From Fibrobacter sp. (GTDB lineage Bacteria; Fibrobacterota; Fibrobacteria; Fibrobacterales; Fibrobacteraceae): a stretch of DNA of 64,000 nucleotides. The stretch spans positions 21,388-85,387 of the forward strand of contig JAKSIF010000011.1 in NCBI GenBank assembly GCA_024398965.1, given 5' to 3'. Made by a program: the position numbers and the translations under genes. The first letter of the stretch is position 1; each line of letters begins with the position of its first letter. The notes under the pieces are model-generated. The model saw only the letters and a list, made by a program, of their open reading frames with translations. It was not told where the DNA came from and did no database searches. Shown here piece by piece: positions 58,343-64,000 of the stretch.

Positions 58343-60280
58343 ATGTCTCAAATCAACCTCACCATGCCCGATGGCAGCGTACGTACCGTTGAATCTGGCA
58401 CCACCGGCCTCGAAGTAGCAAAGAGCATTTCTGAAGGCCTCGCACGCAAGGCTCTCGGCGTAAAGCTGGGCGACAAGGTCCTGGACCTCTCCCGCCCCCT
58501 TACCGAAGATGGCGCTTTCAAGATCATCACTCCGAACAATGACGATCCGGATTGCTTGATGCTGCTGCGCCACTCCTGCAGCCACGTGATGGCAGAAGCC
58601 ATCTGCGACCTGTTCCCGGGCACCAAGCTCGCTTACGGTCCCGCAGTCGAAAAGGGCTTCTACTACGATTTGATGACACCGACCCCGCTTCAGCAGTCCG
58701 ATTTCGAAAAGATCGAAAAGCGCATGAAGGAAATCATCAAGGAAGACCGCCCGTTCACTCGCGTGGTTGTTTCCGGTGAAGAAGGCCTGAAGCGCACCGC
58801 TGGCGACAAGTACAAGACCGACAACGCTGAACGCGCTCTGGCTCGCGAAGGCGCCGACGGCACCCTGAGTTTCTATGCAAACGGCGAACCGGGCAAGAAC
58901 TGGGAAGACCTCTGTGCAGGTCCTCATGTTCCCAGCACTGGCAAGCTGAAGTCCTTCAAGCTGCTCTCCCTCGCAGGTGCATACTGGCACGGCGACCAGA
59001 ACAGCGACCAGCTGACCCGCGTGTACGGCACCTGCTTTGCCGACAAGGAAGGCCTGGAAACCTATTTGAAGTTCCTTGAAGAAGCCGAAAAGCGCGACCA
59101 CCGCCGCATCGGTAAGGAAATGGACCTCTACCACATTGAAGACCATTCTCCTGGCATGGTGTTCTGGCACCCCAACGGCACCAAGATGGTGAACGCCCTC
59201 AAGGACTACATCCGTGGTAAGATCGACCGTCGTGGCTACCTGGAAGTGATTACTCCGGAAATCGTGAACAAGACTTTGTGGATCAAGTCCGGCCACGCCG
59301 ACAAGTACAACGAAAACATGTTCAAGACCATGGCTGGCGACGTTGAAATGGCTGTGAAGCCCATGAACTGCCCCTGCCACATTCAGATCTTCAACACCGG
59401 CCTCCGCAGCTGGCGTGATCTCCCGATGCGTCTTGCTGAATTCGGTAAGTGCCACCGTTACGAACCTGCCGGTACCATGCACGGTTTGATGCGCGTCCGC
59501 GGCTTCGTGCAGGATGACGCTCATATCTTCTGTACCGAAGAACAGATCGCTTCCGAAGTGGCAGACTTCTGCGCTCTCGTGAAGGAAATCTACCACGACT
59601 TCGGTTTCGATTCCATCGTGGTGAAGTTCTCCACCCGTCCGGAACGCCGCGTGGGTTCTGACGAACTTTGGGACAAGGCTGAAGCCGCTCTCGAAGAAGC
59701 CACCAAGCTTGCTGGCCTCGACTACATCTTGAACCCGGGCGAAGGCGCCTTCTACGGCCCGAAGCTTGAATTCACCCTGAAGGATTCCCTCGGCCGTGAT
59801 TGGCAGTGCGGTACCATCCAGGTGGACTTCAACCTGCCCCAGCGCCTTGGTGCAGAATATGTGGGTAAGGACAACCAGAAGCACATCCCCGTTATGCTGC
59901 ACCGCGCAGCCGTGGGTTCCATCGAACGCTTCCTGGGCATCCTCATCGAAGAATTCATGGGCGATTTCCCGCTGTGGCTCGCTCCGGTCCAGGCACGCGT
60001 CCTCCCCATCTCCGAAAAGTTCGCTGAATACGCCCACAAGGTGGAACGCGAACTGGTAAACGCCGGCGTCCGCTGCGACATCGACGAATCCAACGAAAAG
60101 CTTGGTTACAAGTTCCGTCAGTGCGAACTCCAGAAAATCCCCTATAAGATTATTGTAGGTGAAAAGGAAATGAACGAAGGACTTGTCTCTGTGAACAAGA
60201 GAAAAGAAGGTGACAAGGGCAGCATGACTGTTCAGGCCTTCTTGGATATGACAGCCGATGACCGCAAGGTCGTTCGCTAG
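58343..60280 (+). CDS. thrS: Threonine-tRNA ligase
   Basis: Class II aminoacyl-tRNA synthetase charging tRNA-Thr. 645 residues from the ATG at 58343 (AAGGAAA upstream), giving the TGS domain start MSQINLTMPDG. Seen: N2 editing domain with HSCSHVMAEA and the YWHGDQ segment, catalytic core with motif 1 (GYLEVITPEI), the zinc Cys in MKPMNCPCHIQIF, motif 2 (RLAEFGKCHRYEPAG), motif 3 (VGSIERFLGILIEE), and the anticodon domain at the end. Complete. No T-box element in its leader. Confidence 0.97.
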   Translation: MSQINLTMPDGSVRTVESGTTGLEVAKSISEGLARKALGVKLGDKVLDLSRPLTEDGAFKIITPNNDDPDCLMLLRHSCSHVMAEAICDLFPGTKLAYGPAVEKGFYYDLMTPTPLQQSDFEKIEKRMKEIIKEDRPFTRVVVSGEEGLKRTAGDKYKTDNAERALAREGADGTLSFYANGEPGKNWEDLCAGPHVPSTGKLKSFKLLSLAGAYWHGDQNSDQLTRVYGTCFADKEGLETYLKFLEEAEKRDHRRIGKEMDLYHIEDHSPGMVFWHPNGTKMVNALKDYIRGKIDRRGYLEVITPEIVNKTLWIKSGHADKYNENMFKTMAGDVEMAVKPMNCPCHIQIFNTGLRSWRDLPMRLAEFGKCHRYEPAGTMHGLMRVRGFVQDDAHIFCTEEQIASEVADFCALVKEIYHDFGFDSIVVKFSTRPERRVGSDELWDKAEAALEEATKLAGLDYILNPGEGAFYGPKLEFTLKDSLGRDWQCGTIQVDFNLPQRLGAEYVGKDNQKHIPVMLHRAAVGSIERFLGILIEEFMGDFPLWLAPVQARVLPISEKFAEYAHKVERELVNAGVRCDIDESNEKLGYKFRQCELQKIPYKIIVGEKEMNEGLVSVNKRKEGDKGSMTVQAFLDMTADDRKVVR

Positions 60281-60284
60281 TTAG

Positions 60285-60336
60285 CGCATTGTCATTCCCG
60301 ACCTTCGCATTGTCATTCCCGCGAAAGCGGGAATCC
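60285..60336. repeat. REP-like element with CGCATTGTCATTCCCG repeat
   Basis: CGCATTGTCATTCCCG occurs twice (60285-60300 and 60306-60321). The second continues into the palindrome ATTCCCGC-GAAA-GCGGGAAT (60315-60334). This GTCATTCCCGCGAAAGCGGGAATC type of repeat is widespread in bacterial genomes. Confidence 0.75.
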
Positions 60337-60348
60337 AGCATTAAAAAG

Positions 60349-60375
60349 GCAGACTCGAAAGAGCCTGCTTTTTTT
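60349..60375 (+). terminator. Terminator after thrS
   Basis: Stem GCAGACTC / GAGCCTGC (one A-C mismatch) around a GAAA tetraloop, followed by seven T. Confidence 0.8.
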
Positions 60376-60459
60376 GATTTGTCCGTGAAAGCCAAACCTT
60401 CATCATTTGACTTTTGTGTTCTATATATGTATATTAAAGCGAAAGAAAGCGAGGTACTT

Positions 60460-60654
60460 ATGGTTGCCACTCTAGAAATTCCCGAGAGACTTCTTGAAGA
60501 AGCTATGGTCGTCACCAAAATCACATCAAAAGATGATGTGGTTGTTTTCGCTTTGGAAAATCTGCTGAAAACAAAATCCATCGCAGGATTAAAAAAGTTT
60601 AAAGGGAAAGTCGACCTCAACATTGATATGGATTCTATGCGAGGACGAATTTAA
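60460..60654 (+). CDS. VapB-type antitoxin
   Basis: 64 residues from the ATG at 60460, preceded by GAGG five bases upstream. Short N-terminal strand TLEIPERLLEEAM and helices ITSKDDVVVFALENLL (a ribbon-helix-helix), and a C-terminal tail KGKVDLNIDMDSMRGR matching VapB toxin-binding ends. Upstream in-frame codons to 60289 are translated repeat and are not part of the gene. Overlaps the toxin start by one base (TAATG). Confidence 0.85.
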   Translation: MVATLEIPERLLEEAMVVTKITSKDDVVVFALENLLKTKSIAGLKKFKGKVDLNIDMDSMRGRI

Positions 60655-61034
60655 TGGTTCTTGTCGATACTTCTGTATGGATAGATTATTTTCACAACGG
60701 AATCAATTCCACGCATTTAGACTCACTAATTGATTCAGGAAAAGTCTGTGTAAATGATTTGATTCTCACGGAACTAGTCCCATCCATTCGTCATAGAAAA
60801 GAGACAGAACTGGAACATTTGCTCTTGCAAGTTCCCAAGGAAGCAATGAACATCGATTGGTCTCAGCTTATATCCATGCAAACAGAAAATTTAAAGCATG
60901 GAGTAAATCGAGTCGGAATCCCTGATTTGATGATTGTCCAGAATGCCGAGCAAAACGACATGGAGTTGTATTCCCTGGACAAACATTTCAAGCTAATGAG
61001 TCAATTTAGGCCCCTCAAAATTTTTGAGGGATGA
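60654..61034 (+). CDS. VapC-type PIN-domain ribonuclease toxin
   Basis: 126 residues. PIN-domain acidic residues: D5 in VLVDTSVWID, E40 in LTELVPSIR, D91 in IPDLMIVQNA and D109 in YSLDKHF. Metal-dependent RNase, probably cutting tRNA or rRNA when free of VapB. The last codons form a CCCTCAAAA/TTTTGAGGG inverted repeat at the stop, which may act as a weak terminator. Confidence 0.9.
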   Translation: MVLVDTSVWIDYFHNGINSTHLDSLIDSGKVCVNDLILTELVPSIRHRKETELEHLLLQVPKEAMNIDWSQLISMQTENLKHGVNRVGIPDLMIVQNAEQNDMELYSLDKHFKLMSQFRPLKIFEG

Positions 61035-61089
61035 GAACACTTTCATAAAACAAAATTGAGAGTCTCACGACACAACCAATAGTAGACCT

Positions 61090-62025
61090 TCATTTTTCAT
61101 GTTCTTTGACGAACAATTCATACGTTCGCCCCTTCTTTTTTCGGGCAATTATGCCAAATTCATCCGCAAAATACAAAGCATAATATACATCTTCTTTAGC
61201 AACAGGACGGTCACAATCATACAGAGAGCCCCAATCACCCGGCTCCATTTGGCTTGTTATATCAGATTGTAAAATACCCGGATTTTTCTTTATTTTTTCC
61301 ACCAAAACAACAGCTAAGTCTTTGAACACGGGATCAGTCATCACAAACTTCTTGTACATTTCTGTGACTTTCTCTAACTCTACTACGGCATTTATCTGTT
61401 TAAACGATTCAACACTTTTCATAAAGCTTAAACGGGATCGCAAATAATCCTTAGAGTCTGAAGCAGTTTGCGCAACACGCAAATTTTTGTACCCTCTCTC
61501 TAATTGTCCGATTACTAAAGACTTTGTACCGTTTTCTTCCACTAAATTTTGAAATTTACGAACAGAATAAATTTCTTTAATTTTGCTCAATTCATCCTTT
61601 TTTTGAGAAAAATAAATTTCAATACAGTCACCAACACTTAGCACATGATATGGAATCTTGAAACTGAACCAAAGATTCGCCATATCTTGGCGTAATTGTT
61701 CATCAGAAATGTTCAATGACGATTGAAAGAAATCCATCAACTCAAAAGCCGCATGAGGAATGGCCATAGCAGAATCTCTCATAAAAAAATATTCAATATT
61801 TATTTGGAGAGAATCCTTTTCAAAACCATTGCCAAGAAAATCATTTATATCTATAAAAATTATTTCAAGCAGAACAGAATACGCTTCTGCCAAACGATTT
61901 TCAGTTTTATAAAATTCCATCAAAGACCATTTGGCATTTCGGCACAAACCGTAATCGCCTTTTCGTTCATGTTTTTTTACGTCATTCTCAAGAAATTCAA
62001 GAAACCCATCCTTAAAGTTAGCCAA
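61090..62025 (-). CDS. C-terminal part of a SAP-domain protein (separated by frameshift)
   Basis: 311 residues as read, starting at TTG in a context with no ribosome binding site. The frame is open further upstream to about 62158, encoding RTEKGETSLKNAPYVAYF and GVSLSEISSFVHKKPL, which looks like genuine protein and like the segment that follows SAP domains in related proteins (lTEKG...yvxyfxkh). The C-terminal ~70 residues look like a winged helix (KKNPGILQSDITSQM, DEFGIIARKKKGRTYELFV). Probably the second half of the gene beginning at 62653. Confidence 0.7.
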   Translation of the reverse strand: MANFKDGFLEFLENDVKKHERKGDYGLCRNAKWSLMEFYKTENRLAEAYSVLLEIIFIDINDFLGNGFEKDSLQINIEYFFMRDSAMAIPHAAFELMDFFQSSLNISDEQLRQDMANLWFSFKIPYHVLSVGDCIEIYFSQKKDELSKIKEIYSVRKFQNLVEENGTKSLVIGQLERGYKNLRVAQTASDSKDYLRSRLSFMKSVESFKQINAVVELEKVTEMYKKFVMTDPVFKDLAVVLVEKIKKNPGILQSDITSQMEPGDWGSLYDCDRPVAKEDVYYALYFADEFGIIARKKKGRTYELFVKEHEK

Positions 62026-62131
62026 AGGCTTCTTATGTACAAAAGAGCTGATTTCAGAAAGGGAAACTCCAAAAGAATGTTTGTCAAAATAAGCTACATA
62101 AGGAGCATTTTTTAATGATGTCTCGCCCTTT

Positions 62132-62653
62132 TCAGTTCGTAGGTAACGTTGTTTTTGTCAATGATTTATCCAAGTCATCCAACGAAACATTTTGCAAAAC
62201 TCTTCTAATTATTTCTTCTTTTTTTCCAGATACAGGCAACGAACGATTTTTTAATACGAGTTTTAAATCTGATATTTTTAAATCACTTAAATTCAACTCA
62301 AGATTAGTCTCTTTTTTTAGAAAACCCTTTTGTACAAGTTTTTCCAAAACAACACTTACATTCCCAAGATTATATTTATAGCTCCAAAAACTTGGATAAT
62401 TCTTTTCGTTTACATAGTATTCGGGAGCATGCAGCAAAACTAAAAGTTCTATCGGAAACAAACCCGACGCATCTATACAACCTTCAAATTTCGTTTTCTC
62501 TGAAACATTCTCCTTATGTGATATTCGAATGGATTTAGGAGCAACATATTCCTGCTGAAGGAATTCATCTTTACCATCATATTTATTTTTTTTCAAATAC
62601 ACAAAAAAAGATAAAACAACGATGATTACAGCAAAGACAACAGCGAAAGTCAT
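62132..62653 (-). CDS. SAP-domain protein N-terminal part, membrane anchored
   Basis: 173 residues as read. An N-terminal membrane helix (FAVVFAVIIVVLSFFVYL) is followed by a charged linker, a region of about 60 residues (FPIELLVLLHAPEYYVNEK), and a SAP motif (LNLSDLKISDLKLVLKNRSLPVSGKKEEIIRRVLQ in outline: LKISDLKLVL, SGKKEEIIRRVL) near 120-155. SAP motifs usually bind DNA, odd beside a membrane helix. It ends prematurely (TTLPTN) just after an A5 run on the coding strand; shifting one base continues into the downstream frame. Confidence 0.72.
   Translation of the reverse strand: MTFAVVFAVIIVVLSFFVYLKKNKYDGKDEFLQQEYVAPKSIRISHKENVSEKTKFEGCIDASGLFPIELLVLLHAPEYYVNEKNYPSFWSYKYNLGNVSVVLEKLVQKGFLKKETNLELNLSDLKISDLKLVLKNRSLPVSGKKEEIIRRVLQNVSLDDLDKSLTKTTLPTN
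62152..62156 (-). other. Probable frameshift site (A5 run) joining the SAP gene halves
   Basis: On the minus strand GACAAAAACAACG lies 20 bp before the stop of the SAP ORF. Removing one A joins DKSLTK to QRYLRTEKGETSLKN and yields one ORF of about 520 residues, 62653 to 61090. This could be a true mutation, sequencing error or programmed shift. Confidence 0.6.
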
Positions 62654-62703
62654 TCTAGCTCCTTTTTGTAACTAAATAATAATTCAACCATTTGCCCCCA
62701 AAA

Positions 62704-63906
62704 TCAATCAACATAAGGAACAAACTGAATCAATTTCAAATTAGGAACGGTTTCTTTAGCACCTCTTGTTGATTTATAAATGTAAGCTCCAGAACTTTTA
62801 ACAATACCAACTACAGATTTCGGAATTATACCACTAGATACAGATACAAAAGATAACACTTCGCCATCAAAAAGCCCCGAATTTTTTGACAACAATTGAA
62901 TGGAAGTTCCCGTATACTCATAGCATTTACCTTTCGTTGCATACGGATTCTCACTTTGCAAATTTTCCAACGGATAAATAATCTTACATTGTTTTTTAAC
63001 ATTTTTCCACTGTCTTGCAATTTCATTATTTTTCAAGTTTAGACTTTTCATCGCTATTGCAAATGAGGGAGGAACTTCGTTCTTATTAAAAAACGAGACA
63101 TCTTCATAGGAAACACTTTCAGAAAAGTTCTCTACCCCCCACGAATATGACGGATCCAACCATCCTTTTAAGTTTTTGGGATTAGCACCAGCCTGAACGT
63201 AAACAGACACATCGGTTTCTGGACTAGCAACAGTAAGCCACTCCGCAGTTTGTTCCAATCCTATAGAGGCCCATTTATCAATATTACGAGATGTCACACC
63301 CAATCCGATCCATAACTTTGCAGAATCTACAGTAGCAACACCGTTTTTGAGCCAAGCCTTTATATCGTATAACGATTGATGCTGTTCCAGCCATTCTTCT
63401 GCAGATTCAACATTCAAGCCTAATTCTTCCCAATGTTTCACCTCAGAAGGACGAATTCCAATTCGTCGCCATTCATTTTCCTTTCTATTCTTTTCTCGAA
63501 CTCTATTCAATTCTTGATCACGAGTCTTTTGGGCAAGTTCTTTCATTTCCTTAATATCTGCATCTATTTTAGACTTGAACGACTTTGAAAAAAGATGCGT
63601 TCGAGACTCTAGCCCTCTACAATTTTCCAATACAACATTGACACATCTATGAGTATTTTCACCTTGTTCTAAAACAGGCTTACATTCCTTATATTCTTTA
63701 TAAAATGTATAAGCTAACTTAATGGCACCTTTAAAATCCAAGTTATTCGGCGCATTTTCTACATTCCAACCTGGGGACCACATAACCTTATTTAAATTTT
63801 GCCAATCCTGCTCAACAACCGTTTTTTCCATTTCAAGTTTCAAACTATCAATAACATGATTGCCATCAGCAAAAGCCAGTTGTACAGATAAAAGAGATAC
63901 AACCAA
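62704..63906 (-). CDS. Exported protein with helical W..G repeats
   Basis: 400 residues from TTG at 63906. The N-terminus VVSLLSVQLAFADG is the hydrophobic end of a signal peptide whose basic start (KKISFL) lies upstream after an ATA codon at 63924, so the true start is uncertain. The mid-region (about 150-270) has degenerate ~18-residue repeats with W, G and A in step (HWEELGLNVESAEEWLE, LWIGLGVTSRNIDKW). These are like the AxxWxxxGf helical repeats found in other bacteria. A C-terminal beta-rich domain follows. Function unknown. Precedes the SAP gene by 50 bp. Confidence 0.65.
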   Translation of the reverse strand: MVVSLLSVQLAFADGNHVIDSLKLEMEKTVVEQDWQNLNKVMWSPGWNVENAPNNLDFKGAIKLAYTFYKEYKECKPVLEQGENTHRCVNVVLENCRGLESRTHLFSKSFKSKIDADIKEMKELAQKTRDQELNRVREKNRKENEWRRIGIRPSEVKHWEELGLNVESAEEWLEQHQSLYDIKAWLKNGVATVDSAKLWIGLGVTSRNIDKWASIGLEQTAEWLTVASPETDVSVYVQAGANPKNLKGWLDPSYSWGVENFSESVSYEDVSFFNKNEVPPSFAIAMKSLNLKNNEIARQWKNVKKQCKIIYPLENLQSENPYATKGKCYEYTGTSIQLLSKNSGLFDGEVLSFVSVSSGIIPKSVVGIVKSSGAYIYKSTRGAKETVPNLKLIQFVPYVD

Positions 63907-64000
63907 AAAAGATATCTTCTTTATAAGAACAATTAAACATTTCTCAGAGGCATCATCAACATGTGTGGAAGCATTTAGGCAGCCTTGCTAGATGATCCTC
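63907..64000. other. Window end upstream of the repeat protein
   Basis: Minus-strand frame stays open to 63987 with no ATG. No other feature seen. Confidence 0.5.

Noticed and set aside
60289..60459. N-terminal extension of the VapB antitoxin
   Set aside because: Translates the REP element and terminator; the ATG at 60460 has its own ribosome binding site and matches VapB length.

Overview
The window looks like chromosomal DNA of a Fibrobacter-type bacterium (phylum Fibrobacterota). Pointers, read from sequence alone: a TIGR02147-type protein beside a surface lipoprotein, plant-polysaccharide hydrolases (GH11 xylanase, GH16 beta-glucanase) with serine-rich linkers, a lysine/alanine-rich histone-H1-like protein, and diderm features (outer-membrane barrel, many lipoproteins). 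Genus assignment is inference; no database was searched.

Layout. 1-8.4 kb: end of a biotin locus (bioB, bioA), then HIT, recO, panB, an outer-membrane protein, the H1-like protein, a Ppx/GppA phosphatase, an rRNA pseudouridine synthase and an ApaH-like phosphatase. 8.3-18.4 kb: YwqK-like repeat protein, B12-binding radical SAM enzyme, argD and argB, a small ferredoxin, a TIGR02147 regulator/LamG lipoprotein pair, tex. 18.4-24.9 kb: dTDP-sugar genes rfbA-rfbB-rfbC (no rfbD), a Na/Pi cotransporter with a structured leader, ispF, an SGNH-like lipoprotein. 24.9-39.3 kb: a tightly packed 13-gene complex I operon, nuoB to nuoN, without nuoA at its head. 39.5-49.2 kb: a GGDEF-EAL protein, a ferredoxin/geranylgeranyl-reductase pair, an oxidoreductase, a histidine-phosphatase lipoprotein, glycogen phosphorylase, a Gfo/Idh oxidoreductase, a DUF3820 protein and YbaK. 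49.2-53.6 kb: GH11 xylanase, MATE exporter, GH16 glucanase, pRiA4b-ORF3-like protein. 53.6-64 kb: accessory, more AT-rich DNA with an AAA-ATPase behind duplicated palindromes, orphan hypotheticals, a candidate small RNA, a Vat-type acetyltransferase, toxin-antitoxin pairs (YafQ/DinJ, VapBC) on both sides of thrS, a SAP-domain gene that appears split by a frameshift, and a secreted helical-repeat protein.

Working together: the hydrolases would release xylan and beta-glucan oligosaccharides, glycogen phosphorylase would mobilise stored glucan, rfbABC would feed surface polysaccharide, and complex I would couple NADH oxidation to ion pumping.

Most unusual signals: a frameshift joining two reading frames near 62.15 kb; a tetraloop-rich terminated RNA candidate near 56.1 kb; a structured leader upstream of the Na/Pi transporter; repeated TGTGTAAAA boxes before the TIGR02147 gene; a duplicated 43-bp palindromic unit before the AAA-ATPase; ATGA-unit inverted-repeat elements; and complex I subunits with extra tails. 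No CRISPR array, rRNA or tRNA was recognised.
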